A DNA stretch of 64,000 nucleotides, taken from the NCBI GenBank assembly GCA_937995345.1, contig CALKKS010000011.1:19822-83821 (forward strand), given 5' to 3'. This DNA is from an uncultured Collinsella sp. GTDB lineage: Bacteria > Actinomycetota > Coriobacteriia > Coriobacteriales > Coriobacteriaceae. The number at the start of each line of letters is the position of its first letter. Position 1 is the first letter of the stretch. Below, in pieces: positions 30,078-38,377 of the stretch. The notes under the pieces are model-generated. The model was not told the origin of the DNA and did no database searches. It worked only from the letters and a program-made list of their open reading frames with translations. The position numbers and the translations under genes were made by a program.

Positions 30078-30320
30078 GCCATCCTCCTTATGAGATAGGA
30101 CAAAGAAATGTTCAGTCGGACATATGTCGAGACAATCCGATCCGAACCATCAAAACGCCGCCCGCTGCTATGGCTGGTTATGCACAACAGACCAACGTTT
30201 TGCAATACAGTAGCGCATTTTATGCACGATTTGGGGCTAATTCCGGTTAACGGTCGAGAATTTCTTTAGTTGGGCGAAGTATGTGGGGATATTTTGACTC
30301 TGTTACAAGTCTGTAAACAA
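30078..30320. other. Intergenic stretch upstream of oppA
   Basis: This 243-base AT-richer region should hold the oppA promoter. Weak candidates such as TTGCAA-N17-CATAAC on the minus strand can be seen near 30190. No gene, repeat or RNA structure was recognised. Confidence 0.35.
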
Positions 30321-30348
30321 AAAGGGCCCCGCGCATGCGGGACCCTTT
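30321..30348 (-). terminator. Terminator of secG
   Basis: AAAGGGCCCCGC (30321-30332) pairs with GCGGGACCCTTT (30337-30348) with one mismatch, and TTTTTGTTT follows on the minus strand. It lies 23 bases past the secG stop. Confidence 0.88.
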
Positions 30349-30370
30349 ACAAACGTATAGGCGACGACGC

Positions 30371-30625
30371 TTAGTAGCCGACGATGCCCTGCGGGAAGAA
30401 GAACATGCACAGGACGACACACACGGCAAAAACGACGGCCATAATTACCGTCAGGCGATCGAGGTTCTGCTCCATGACGCCCGTGGCAGAGCTGGAGTTA
30501 TACAGCGAGCTAGCGATCATATCCGAAACGCCGGTGCCCTTACCGGAATGCATCAGGACGAGAATCGTCAGCGCCACGGCAGAGACAGCCCAAACGACAA
30601 ACAGAAGAATCTGGAACGGACCCAT
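30371..30625 (-). CDS. secG: Preprotein translocase subunit SecG
   Basis: The 84-residue product has two membrane helices (about 5-24 and 61-78) and the SecG signature LMHSGKGTGVSDM in the cytosolic loop, followed by NLDRLT. SecG assists SecYE in protein export. The position after gpmI/tpiA/pgk/gap is the classic one. It is separated from gpmI by a terminator, so it has its own transcript. Confidence 0.9.
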   Translation of the reverse strand: MGPFQILLFVVWAVSAVALTILVLMHSGKGTGVSDMIASSLYNSSSATGVMEQNLDRLTVIMAVVFAVCVVLCMFFFPQGIVGY

Positions 30626-30733
30626 AGATAAGCTCCTTAATAGAACAATTCAAACTCCAGTACTGTACCACAACCCCCAACACTCCCCCGCCTGCCATTT
30701 AGGGACGGGGTAGAAATGGCAGAAATACCAAAA

Positions 30734-30767
30734 AAGGGGGTCGTCCGGTTGTGGACAACCCCCCTTA
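30734..30767 (-). terminator. Terminator of gpmI
   Basis: AAGGGGGTCGTCC pairs with GGACAACCCCCCTT. On the minus strand it is followed by TTTTTT. It lies 26 bases past the gpmI stop. Confidence 0.88.
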
Positions 30768-30792
30768 CTAGAAAACGATATTTGTTTTCCTA

Positions 30793-32346
30793 TTAGGCCT
30801 CGGTGGCGAGCACGCGACCCGTCATCTCGGCGGAAGGCTCAATACCAGCCATGGTGAGCATGGTCGGAGCGATATCGGAAAGACGGCCATCCTCGATACC
30901 GGTGAGCTTGGCCTTCTCATCAACGATGATGAACGGCACGCGGTTGGTGGTGTGAGCCGTAAACGGATGCTTGGAACCGTCGGAAGCAACGTCAAACATG
31001 TGATCGGCGTTGCCGTGGTCGGCGGTAATCAGCGCAAAGCCGCCCTTGGCGAGAATCGCCGGGACAACCTTGGATAGAGCATCGTCAACAGCCTCGACGG
31101 CCTTAACGGCGGCGTCGAAGACACCGGTGTGACCAACCATGTCGCAGTTCGCGAAGTTCACGATGTAGAAATCAGCGCGATCCTCGTTGATGGCGGCGAC
31201 GAGCTTCTCGGTAACCTCGGGAGCGCTCATCTCAGGCTGCAGATCGTAGGTAGCGACCTTGGGAGAGGCGACGAGCACGCGCTCCTCGCCCTCCTTGGGC
31301 TCCTCGATGCCGCCGTTGAGGAAGAACGTCACGTGGGCGTACTTCTCGGTCTCGGCGGTGTGCAGCTGCTTCAGGCCATTGGCGGCGATAACGTCGGCCA
31401 GGACGTTCTCGGGGAACGTCTTGGGGAAGGCGACCTCGACGTCAAACGTCGGATCGTACTCGGTCATCGTCACAAAGTGCGAAAGCTTGATCTGCTCGCG
31501 CTCAAAGCCGTCGAACTCCTTGTCCGTGAACACGCGGGTCATCTGACGAGCGCGGTCGGGACGGAAGTTGAAGAAGATGGCCGCGTCGCCCTCGTGGATG
31601 CCCTCGTTGTGGGCAGCGAAGGGCTCGACGAACTCATCGCCGCGCGGATCCTTCTCGTAGTAGGCCTTGATACCGGCCACGGGGTCGGTATCGGCATCGG
31701 ACGCGTTGACCATGACATCGTAGGCACGCTGGATGCGCTCCCAACGGTTATCGCGGTCCATGGCCCAATAACGGCCCGAAACGGTGGCAACGCGAGCGTC
31801 GCAACCGGTCTCCTCGGAGATCTTAGCCAGGAAGGCACAGAACTCGCTCATGAAGCCGGCACCGGACTGCGGGTCGACATCGCGGCCATCCATAAAGGCG
31901 TGGACGCGAACGGTCTTGACGCCATGCTGGGCAGCCATCTTGACCAGGGCCTCGACGTGGTTCATGTGAGAATGAACGCCGCCGGGGCTCATAAGGCCCA
32001 TGAGGTGGAGCGTCTTGCCGTCAGCCTTGACGTCGTCCATAGCCTTGACGAAGACCTCGTTCTTGGCGATGGAGCCGTCCTTGATAGCGTTATTGATGCG
32101 CGAAAGCTCCTGGAACACGATGCGGCCGGCACCGATGTTGAGGTGGCCTACCTCGGAGTTGCCCATCTGACCGTCGGGAAGGCCCACGTCCTCGCCCGAA
32201 GCACCGAGCGTGGTGTGAGGATACTTCTCGTACAGGCTATCGAGGAAGGGCGTCTTGGCAGCGGCGACGGCGTTCTCGCCATCGGCCGGAGCCAGGCCAC
32301 AGCCGTCCATGATGATCAGGAGTGCAGGAAGATGACGCTGTGCCAT
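30793..32346 (-). CDS. gpmI: 2,3-bisphosphoglycerate-independent phosphoglycerate mutase
   Basis: The 517-residue manganese enzyme has the N-terminal metal site MDGCGLAP (D14) and the phosphoserine nucleophile S64 in QMGNSEVGHLNIG. Other parts are the phosphotransferase insertion (about 80-310) and the C-terminal metal cluster with NCDMVGHTG and TADHGNAD. It interconverts 3- and 2-phosphoglycerate in glycolysis. Five bases separate it from tpiA, so pgk-tpiA-gpmI form one operon. Confidence 0.95.
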   Translation of the reverse strand: MAQRHLPALLIIMDGCGLAPADGENAVAAAKTPFLDSLYEKYPHTTLGASGEDVGLPDGQMGNSEVGHLNIGAGRIVFQELSRINNAIKDGSIAKNEVFVKAMDDVKADGKTLHLMGLMSPGGVHSHMNHVEALVKMAAQHGVKTVRVHAFMDGRDVDPQSGAGFMSEFCAFLAKISEETGCDARVATVSGRYWAMDRDNRWERIQRAYDVMVNASDADTDPVAGIKAYYEKDPRGDEFVEPFAAHNEGIHEGDAAIFFNFRPDRARQMTRVFTDKEFDGFEREQIKLSHFVTMTEYDPTFDVEVAFPKTFPENVLADVIAANGLKQLHTAETEKYAHVTFFLNGGIEEPKEGEERVLVASPKVATYDLQPEMSAPEVTEKLVAAINEDRADFYIVNFANCDMVGHTGVFDAAVKAVEAVDDALSKVVPAILAKGGFALITADHGNADHMFDVASDGSKHPFTAHTTNRVPFIIVDEKAKLTGIEDGRLSDIAPTMLTMAGIEPSAEMTGRVLATEA

Positions 32347-32351
32347 ATGTC

Positions 32352-33119
32352 CTACTCGCCTGCCTTGACGACCATAGAGGCGAAGTCGGCAGCCTTGAGC
32401 GAAGCGCCGCCCACGAGGGCGCCGTCAACGTCGGGCTTGGCGACGAGCTCGGCAATGTTGCCGGGCTTAGCGGAACCGCCGTAGAGAACGCGGATGCCGT
32501 TGGCGAGCTCCTCGCCGAACATCTCCTTGAGGGTCTCACGGATAGCGCCGCAGACCTCCTGAGCGTCCTCGGCGGTAGCGGTCTTGCCGGTGCCGATAGC
32601 CCAGATGGGCTCGTAGGCGACGACGACCTGCTTGGGGCAGGTGATCTCAAGACCAGCAAGGCCAGCCTTGACCTGGTTCACGACGTGCTCGACATAGGTG
32701 CCAGCCTCGCGGACCTCGAGGGACTCGCCGCAGCAGAAGACGGGGACAAGACCGGCGGCAACGAGGGCCTTGGCCTTCTTGTTCTGATCCTCGTCGGTCT
32801 CGTGGAAGTAGTCGCGACGCTCGGAGTGACCGATGATGCAGTAGGTGCAGCCAGCGGACTTGAGCATGTCGCAAGAGGACTCACCGGTGAAGGCACCCTT
32901 GGCCTCCCAGTACACGTTCTGTGCACCGAGGGCGATGGGGGCAGCCTGAATGCGGTCATGAACCGTGGTGATGTCAATGGTCGGAGGGCAAACGAGCACC
33001 TCGACGCCAGCCGGAACCTCGGGCAGAGCCTGAGCCAGCTCGTCGGCGAGCTTGGCAGCCTCGGCGACGTCGTTGTTCATCTTCCAGTTACCAGCGATAA
33101 GAAGGGTGCGATTAGGCAT
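32352..33119 (-). CDS. tpiA: Triose-phosphate isomerase
   Basis: The 255-residue TIM barrel has the phosphate-site lysine K13 in GNWKMN, the catalytic histidine in CIIGHSERR, the catalytic glutamate in VVAYEPIWAIGTGK and the phosphate-binding GGSAKPGN. It interconverts DHAP and glyceraldehyde-3-phosphate. The start at 33119 overlaps the pgk stop by eight bases, indicating coupling. A longer frame to 33182 runs inside pgk and is rejected. Confidence 0.95.
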   Translation of the reverse strand: MPNRTLLIAGNWKMNNDVAEAAKLADELAQALPEVPAGVEVLVCPPTIDITTVHDRIQAAPIALGAQNVYWEAKGAFTGESSCDMLKSAGCTYCIIGHSERRDYFHETDEDQNKKAKALVAAGLVPVFCCGESLEVREAGTYVEHVVNQVKAGLAGLEITCPKQVVVAYEPIWAIGTGKTATAEDAQEVCGAIRETLKEMFGEELANGIRVLYGGSAKPGNIAELVAKPDVDGALVGGASLKAADFASMVVKAGE

Positions 33120-34302
33120 CGAGAAGCGCCTCCACTCCGGGCAGGGCCTTACCCTCGACGAGCTCCATGGAAGCGCCACCACCGGTGGAGATCCAGCTCA
33201 TCTTGTCGGCCAGGTTGAACTTGTTGACGGCTGCGACAGAGTCGCCACCGCCGATGATCGAGGTGCAGTCGGCCTCGGCGACGGCCTCGGCGATAGCCTG
33301 GGTGCCGTGAGCGAAGTTGTCGAACTCGAAGACGCCCATGGGGCCGTTCCAGAACACGGTCTTGGCGCCCTTGACGGCCTCGGCGTAGAGCTCCTCGGTC
33401 TTGGGGCCGATGTCCATGCCCTCACGATCGTCGGGGATAGCGTCGGAAGCGACAACCTCGGGGACAGCGTCCTCGCCAAAGTGATCGGCAACGCGGTTGT
33501 CGATGGGGAGCAGGATCTTGACGCCCTTCTCCTCGGCCTTCTTGAGCATCTCGCCGGCGCGCTCGACCCAGTCCTCTTCCTTGAGGGACTGACCGACGGT
33601 CAGGCCCTGAGCCAGGAAGAAGGTATAGGCCATGCCGCCACCGATGATCAGGGTGTCAGCGGAGTCGATGAGGTGATCGAGAACGCCGATCTTGGAGGAA
33701 ACCTTGGAACCGCCGACGATAGCGACGAAGGGGCGCTCGGGCTCGGCGAAGATGCCGGTCAGCGTGTCGACCTCCTTCTCGAGCAGGAAGCCGGCGACGG
33801 CAGGCAGGTAAGCGGCGGGGCCCACAACGGAACCCTGGGCGCGGTGAGCGGTACCGAAGGCATCGAGAACGAAGACGTCACCATAGGAAGCGAGCTTCTT
33901 GGCGATCTCGGGATCGTTCTTCTTCTCACGCTTATCGAAGCGGACGTTCTCGAGAACGAGAACCTTGCCCGGCTCGACGGCAGCGACAGCCTCGGCAGCC
34001 TTCTCGCCGTAGGTGTCGGCGACAAAGGCAACGTCGAGACCAGAGAGCTCGGCGAGCTTCTTGGCGACAGGCTCGAGGGACAGCTCGGGCTGGAAGCCGG
34101 TGCCGTCGGGACGGCCGAGGTGGCTCATGAGGATGACGCGAGCGTTGTGCTCAACGAGATAGTTGATGGTTGGCAGGGCAGCCTTGATACGGGTGGTGTC
34201 GCCAACGACGCCATCCTTGATAGGCACGTTGAAGTCAACGCGGACGAGAACGCGCTTGCCGTCGACATCGATGTCGCGGACGGTCTTCTTGGTAAAGGCC
34301 AT
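33112..34302 (-). CDS. pgk: Phosphoglycerate kinase
   Basis: The 396-residue two-domain kinase has substrate motif VRVDFNVPIKDG, MSHLGRPDG, the phosphate-binding arginine in VLVLENVRF and the nucleotide-domain segments VAIVGGSKVSSKIG, FWNGPMGVFE and GGGDSVAAV. It makes ATP from 1,3-bisphosphoglycerate. ATG 34302 has GAAAGG upstream, and the longer frame to 34338 is less likely. It is the first gene of pgk-tpiA-gpmI, separated from gap by a terminator. Confidence 0.95.
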   Translation of the reverse strand: MAFTKKTVRDIDVDGKRVLVRVDFNVPIKDGVVGDTTRIKAALPTINYLVEHNARVILMSHLGRPDGTGFQPELSLEPVAKKLAELSGLDVAFVADTYGEKAAEAVAAVEPGKVLVLENVRFDKREKKNDPEIAKKLASYGDVFVLDAFGTAHRAQGSVVGPAAYLPAVAGFLLEKEVDTLTGIFAEPERPFVAIVGGSKVSSKIGVLDHLIDSADTLIIGGGMAYTFFLAQGLTVGQSLKEEDWVERAGEMLKKAEEKGVKILLPIDNRVADHFGEDAVPEVVASDAIPDDREGMDIGPKTEELYAEAVKGAKTVFWNGPMGVFEFDNFAHGTQAIAEAVAEADCTSIIGGGDSVAAVNKFNLADKMSWISTGGGASMELVEGKALPGVEALLDA

Positions 34303-34325
34303 GTTTGCTTCTACCTTTCGTACGT

Positions 34326-34348
34326 GTCTGCCTCCCATTACGGCAGAC
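34326..34348. promoter_or_regulatory. GTCTGCC/GGCAGAC dyad upstream of pgk
   Basis: A perfect 7-bp inverted repeat (34326-34332 with 34342-34348) lies between the gap terminator and the pgk ribosome site. It could be an operator or 5' UTR hairpin. Confidence 0.3.
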
Positions 34349-34357
34349 GATTTCCTA

Positions 34358-34405
34358 TAAAAAGGGCGCGACCCTAGGGTGTAAGCCCTATAAGGCCGCG
34401 CCCTT
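34358..34405 (-). terminator. Terminator of gap
   Basis: The outer stem AAGGGCGCG/CGCGCCCTT and inner stem around CCCTA/TAGGG are followed on the minus strand by TTTTTAT. It is 38 bases past the gap stop. Confidence 0.88.
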
Positions 34406-34442
34406 CTTTAGACGCTCAACGAGCTATTCGCTAAAAGCTAAA

Positions 34443-35468
34443 TTAAGCAACGAACTTCTCGAAGTACTTGATGGTGCGGACCATCTGAGAGGTGTAAGAG
34501 TTCTCGTTGTCGTACCAAGAGGTGACCTGAACGAGGGTCTGGCCGTTGCCGAGGTCAGAGCACATGGTCTGAGTGGCGTCGAAGATGGAGCCATGGGTCT
34601 CGCCGATGATGTCGGTGGAGACGATGTCGTCCTCGTTGTAACCGAAGGTCTCGGAGATGGTGGCAGCGTAGGCCTTCATAGCGGCGTTGACCTCGTCGAC
34701 GGTGACCTTCTTGTCAACGACAGCGTAGAGGTTGGTGATGGAGCCGGTCGGCGTCGGGACGCGCTGGGCGGCACCGATGAGCTTACCGTTGAGCTCGGGG
34801 AGAACCAGGCCGATAGCCTTGGCAGCACCGGTGGTGTTGGGGACGATGTTGACGGCGCAGGCACGGCTACGACGCTTGTTGCCCTTGCGCTGCGGGCCGT
34901 CGAGCGGCATCTGGTCGCCGGTCCAGGCGTGAATGGTGGTCATGATGCCGGACACGATGGGAGCGAAGTCGTTCAGACCCTTGGCCATCGGGGCGAGGCA
35001 GTTGGTGGTGCAGGAAGCGGCGGAGATGATGTTGTCCTCAGCGGTCAGCGTCTCGTGGTTGACGTTGTACACGATGGTGGGCAGATCGCTGCCGGCCGGA
35101 GCGGAGATGACGACCTTCTTGGCGCCAGCGTTGATGTGGGCCTGAGCCTTAGCCTTGCTGGTGTAGAAGCCGGTGCACTCGAGAACGACGTCGACGTCGA
35201 GGTCGCCCCAAGGCAGGTTGTTGGCGTCGGCCTCCTTGTAGATCTTGATCTCCTTGCCGTCAACGGTGATGGAATCCTCGCCAGCAACGACCTCGTGATC
35301 GCGAGCGTAGTTGCCCTGCGTGGAGTCGTACTTCAGCAGGTAAGCGAGCATGTCGGGAGAGGTGAGGTCGTTGATAGCGACGATCTCGGAGCCCTCATGA
35401 CCGAACATCTGACGGAAAGCCAGACGACCGATGCGACCGAAGCCGTTAATAGCAACCTTTACTGCCAT
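34443..35468 (-). CDS. gap: Glyceraldehyde-3-phosphate dehydrogenase, type I
   Basis: The 341-residue GAPDH has the NAD Rossmann motif INGFGRIGR at residue 7, the catalytic cysteine in [12 protein letters not shown] and the conserved [13 protein letters not shown] near the C terminus. It oxidises glyceraldehyde-3-phosphate in glycolysis. ATG 35468 follows GAAAGGAG, and the extended frame to 35570 is rejected. It is transcribed alone, between whiA upstream and pgk downstream. Confidence 0.96.
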   Translation of the reverse strand: MAVKVAINGFGRIGRLAFRQMFGHEGSEIVAINDLTSPDMLAYLLKYDSTQGNYARDHEVVAGEDSITVDGKEIKIYKEADANNLPWGDLDVDVVLECTGFYTSKAKAQAHINAGAKKVVISAPAGSDLPTIVYNVNHETLTAEDNIISAASCTTNCLAPMAKGLNDFAPIVSGIMTTIHAWTGDQMPLDGPQRKGNKRRSRACAVNIVPNTTGAAKAIGLVLPELNGKLIGAAQRVPTPTGSITNLYAVVDKKVTVDEVNAAMKAYAATISETFGYNEDDIVSTDIIGETHGSIFDATQTMCSDLGNGQTLVQVTSWYDNENSYTSQMVRTIKYFEKFVA

Positions 35469-35540
35469 TGTGTCTCCTTTCGTAAGGCCCCCGCAAGCTA
35501 CAGCGCCCGCCGTTGAGGCCCACAAACTAACCACTCGCCT

Positions 35541-35569
35541 AATATACCTTTTTTTTGACTTGAATTTCA
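35541..35569 (-). promoter_or_regulatory. Possible gap promoter
   Basis: On the minus strand TGAAAT (35564-35569), 17 bases and TATATT (35541-35546), with an A-tract in the spacer. The -35 match is weak, the -10 good. Confidence 0.4.
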
Positions 35570-35602
35570 CGAGAATGCTCGAAATTGAAAATCAAATTTA
35601 CG

Positions 35603-35616
35603 TTAAAACGTTTTAA
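35603..35616. promoter_or_regulatory. Perfect palindrome TTAAAACGTTTTAA upstream of gap
   Basis: A 14-bp perfect palindrome lies in the 193-base AT-rich gap between whiA and gap, about 60 bases upstream of the possible gap -10 box. It could be a binding site for an activator or repressor of glycolysis. The regulator is unknown. Confidence 0.4.
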
Positions 35617-35661
35617 AGAATAAAATAGCAGCTAAATCCGTATATAAGTCGATACTTTAAA

Positions 35662-36591
35662 CTACCTGTTTGCTTCAATGAGCTTTTCAAGTCTCAAAAC
35701 TCGATGGTAAAGGGCCGACTTCGACAAGGGAGGGTCAGCCATCTCCCCCAAATCGCGCAGTGACAGATCGGGATAGCGCTCGCGCAGGTCGCAAAAGACC
35801 GCCAAGGCGTCCGGAAGCGTGTCGCGCAAACCCCGCAGTTCGAGCTCATCGATCAGCGCAAGCTGATGCTGGGCGGCACCCGCGCTTCTGGTCTGATTGG
35901 CCAGCTCGGCATTCACGCGACGGTTTACGTCGTTCTTAACCAATTTGACCGCGCGCGCTTCCTCGATCTCGGCAACGCTGCGCTTGGCGCCGACCAGCTT
36001 TAGGAGCTGCTCGATCTCCTCGGCGCTCTTAATGTACACGGCATAGGATCCGCGCCGCGCGTTAACGCGCGCATGGACCCCAATCTGCTCCAATAGATCG
36101 CAAAGTCCCCGGGCATACTGCTCGCCCTGCACCGCGATCTCCAAATGAAAGTCGCCGCGGGGATCGGCCACGAAACCGCCGGCGATGAGCGCGCCGCGGA
36201 TGTAGGCAAGCCTGCAGCAGGGACGGGCAACGATGTGCCGGGGAACACCGGCGACGAGCCCTCCCCTGCGGTCGAGAATGCCCAGCAGTACCAGAGCCTT
36301 GTCCAGGTCGGGTTGATCGGGCAGGGTAATGAGATAGTTACGGACCTTATGCAAGACCGATTTACGAACGGTGAATTCCGTTTTGAGCTTAAGGATGCGA
36401 TGCGTCAGCGTGATCATCGTGCGCGCGACGGCGCCCGTCTCGGTCGCGACCGTCAAACGATACCGCCCGGAGCCGGCCAGCGAAAGTGTACCGCTCACAC
36501 GCGTCAGGGCGGCAAGCGTCGACAAATCGCAGTATTCACATTCGGGTTCGCAGCGCGCAAGCTCGTCGCGCACCTCAGCGGTAAACGACAT
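35662..36591 (-). CDS. whiA: DNA-binding regulator WhiA
   Basis: The 309-residue protein has the WhiA layout. An N-terminal degenerate LAGLIDADG homing-endonuclease-like fold (about 1-210, including CCRLAYIRGALIAGGFVADP) precedes a C-terminal helix-turn-helix (about 225-305, LRERYPDLSLRDLGEMADPPLSKS and YHRVLRLEKL). WhiA controls cell division and sporulation genes in actinobacteria and chromosome segregation in Firmicutes. It begins six bases after rapZ ends. The yvcK gene that usually separates them is missing. Confidence 0.95.
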   Translation of the reverse strand: MSFTAEVRDELARCEPECEYCDLSTLAALTRVSGTLSLAGSGRYRLTVATETGAVARTMITLTHRILKLKTEFTVRKSVLHKVRNYLITLPDQPDLDKALVLLGILDRRGGLVAGVPRHIVARPCCRLAYIRGALIAGGFVADPRGDFHLEIAVQGEQYARGLCDLLEQIGVHARVNARRGSYAVYIKSAEEIEQLLKLVGAKRSVAEIEEARAVKLVKNDVNRRVNAELANQTRSAGAAQHQLALIDELELRGLRDTLPDALAVFCDLRERYPDLSLRDLGEMADPPLSKSALYHRVLRLEKLIEANR

Positions 36592-36597
36592 GCAGGC

Positions 36598-37518
36598 CTA
36601 TGCTTTCGTGTTCGCGCGCGACAGGTCGCGATGGGAAATGCTCACGTGATACTGGGCGCCTTCCAAATAACGTGCCGTGGCCTCGGCAATGGCGACGCTG
36701 CGGTGTTGACCGCCCGTGCAGCCGATGGCGATAGAAAGCTGCGGCTTGCCCTCCGCGATATAGCCTGGCATGACCGTATCGAGCAGCTGTGTCCAAGCCT
36801 TCCAAAACTCCTGCGTCTTGGGATGGTCCAGAACAAAATCGGAGACCTTTTTATCGAGACCGGTCATCGTGCGCATCTCGGGATCGTAGAACGGATTGGG
36901 CAGAAAGCGAACGTCGATCATAATGTCCGCCTCGACGGGCATGCCGTGCTTAAAGCCAAACGAGAACACATGGACGTCCATGAGCTGTTGGTCGGACAGC
37001 TCGGAAAATGCCATACGTAGCTTGTTGCGCAGCGCAGAGGTGTGCAGACGGCTCGTGTCGATAATCATATCGGCTCGATCGCGCACGCCCTGCAGCTGAA
37101 GGCGCTCGCGCTGAATGGCATCGGCCGTAGTCTCCCCCGGCTTGGCAATGGGATGACGGCGGCGATTTTCGCTGTAGCGACGGATCAGCACCTCGTCAGA
37201 AGCCTCGAGAAAAACGATGTCGCAGCTCATCTCGCGCTCCTCGAGTGCGGCAACGGCATCGAGCAGCTCATCGAACAAGCCCTGGCTGCGCAGGTCGCAG
37301 GTGACGGCAAGATGCCTGCCCACGCCCGTATTGATGCCGACGAGTTCGGCGAGCTGGGCGATCAGACGCGGAGGCAAGTTGTCGATGCAAAAGTAGCCCA
37401 TGTCCTCGAACACATGCATGGCCTGCGTTCGGCCCGATCCGGACATTCCGGTGATGATGACGATATCGGGGATGCGCTCCGAGCGCTCCGCCGCATCCAT
37501 GGCATCTCCCTTTTGCAT
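36598..37518 (-). CDS. rapZ: RNase adapter / nucleotide-binding protein RapZ
   Basis: The 306-residue protein has an N-terminal P-loop kinase-like domain with GMSGSGRTQA. The usual Walker lysine position is arginine here, in GR-T rather than GK-S. It also has DIVFLEASDEVLIRRYSENRRRHP and a C-terminal RapZ domain with FSFGFKHGMPVEADIMIDVRFLPNPF and IGCTGGQHRSVAIAE. RapZ binds nucleotides or amino-sugar phosphate and, in enterobacteria, controls GlmS by RNA. TAGGAGG is six bases before ATG 37518, and an internal ATG at 37500 is the alternative. It is directly upstream of whiA. Confidence 0.93.
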   Translation of the reverse strand: MQKGDAMDAAERSERIPDIVIITGMSGSGRTQAMHVFEDMGYFCIDNLPPRLIAQLAELVGINTGVGRHLAVTCDLRSQGLFDELLDAVAALEEREMSCDIVFLEASDEVLIRRYSENRRRHPIAKPGETTADAIQRERLQLQGVRDRADMIIDTSRLHTSALRNKLRMAFSELSDQQLMDVHVFSFGFKHGMPVEADIMIDVRFLPNPFYDPEMRTMTGLDKKVSDFVLDHPKTQEFWKAWTQLLDTVMPGYIAEGKPQLSIAIGCTGGQHRSVAIAEATARYLEGAQYHVSISHRDLSRANTKA

Positions 37519-37530
37519 GTGCTGCCTCCT

Positions 37531-37568
37531 AAAAACAAGCGCGGGACCCAGCAACCCGGATCCCGCGC
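37531..37568 (-). terminator. Terminator of the sialic acid operon
   Basis: GCGCGGGACC (37539-37548) pairs with GGATCCCGCGC (37558-37568), followed on the minus strand by TTGTTTTT. It lies between the nanE stop and the rapZ ribosome site. Confidence 0.85.
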
Positions 37569-37619
37569 GGTCAATTGCCTTTAATGAGTATACCGCCCTG
37601 AGCGGATACGAGGTCCGTC

Positions 37620-38306
37620 TTACGCCTCAAGCGCGGCTTTGAACCAACTCGTAATACTCGTGGGGTGCGTGATGGCAGTGCCTACGACAACTGCCCAGGC
37701 GCCCGCATCAATCGCGGCGCGGGCCTCCTCGGGCGTGTGCACGCGGCCCTCGCAGATAATGGGAAGGCCGGGAAACTCCTCGGTCGCCTGACGCAGGAGC
37801 GGCAAATCGGGGCCATCGGCCATGGCGCAGTCGATGGCGGCGACACCATGAGAAAGCGTGGTGGATACCAGGTCGAAGCCCATATCAACCGCACGGCGAA
37901 TGTCCTCGATGGTGGCACAATCCGCCATCAGGAGCACACCCTCCTCGTGCAGCGGACGGAAGGTGTCCTCGACGGTCTTGCCATCGGGACGTGGGCGATC
38001 AGTGGCGTCAATTGCCACGATGTCGGCACCGGCGGCAACGCAGGCGCGAGCATGACGCAGCGTCGGCGTGATGTAGACGCCCTCGTGTCCATCCTTCCAC
38101 AAGCCGATGACGGGGACCTCGCAGCGGCCCTTAATGGCGGCGATGTCGGCAAGACCCTGGCAGCGAATAGCGGCGGCGCCGCCAAGCTCGCAGGCGCGAG
38201 ACATCTGAGCCATGGTTTCGGGCGTACGAAGCGGCTCGCCCATATAGGCCTGAACGCTCACGACGAGCTTGCCCTTCAGGGATTGAATCAAAGGATCAAC
38301 GGTCAT
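37620..38306 (-). CDS. nanE: N-acetylmannosamine-6-phosphate 2-epimerase
   Basis: The 228-residue TIM-barrel enzyme of the NanE family has AIRCQGLADIAAIKG, the catalytic lysine segment VIGLWKDGHEGVYITPT, IVAIDATDRPRPDG and GRVHTPEEA. It converts ManNAc-6-P to GlcNAc-6-P in the cytoplasm, the third step of sialate catabolism. ATG 38306 with GAAAGG upstream is chosen over the longer frame. It is the last gene of the cluster, after nanK. A CCTCCTGAGG hairpin lies between the two. Confidence 0.92.
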   Translation of the reverse strand: MTVDPLIQSLKGKLVVSVQAYMGEPLRTPETMAQMSRACELGGAAAIRCQGLADIAAIKGRCEVPVIGLWKDGHEGVYITPTLRHARACVAAGADIVAIDATDRPRPDGKTVEDTFRPLHEEGVLLMADCATIEDIRRAVDMGFDLVSTTLSHGVAAIDCAMADGPDLPLLRQATEEFPGLPIICEGRVHTPEEARAAIDAGAWAVVVGTAITHPTSITSWFKAALEA

Positions 38307-38332
38307 GTTCGACTCAACCTTTCTCAAAACAG

Positions 38333-38359
38333 CCTCCTGAGGCATTACACCTCAGAAGG
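38333..38359 (-). terminator. Hairpin between nanK and nanE
   Basis: CCTCCTGAGG pairs with CCTCAGAAGG around a 7-base loop (one mismatch), followed on the minus strand by CTGTTTTG. It is probably a partial terminator or an RNA-processing hairpin inside the operon. Confidence 0.5.
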
Positions 38360-38377
38360 CGCACTTGGTAGTTATGT

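Noticed and set aside
28374..30098. 574-codon plus-strand frame over oppA
   Set aside because: Shadow of oppA on the other strand. oppA has a lipobox, a ribosome site and operon context.
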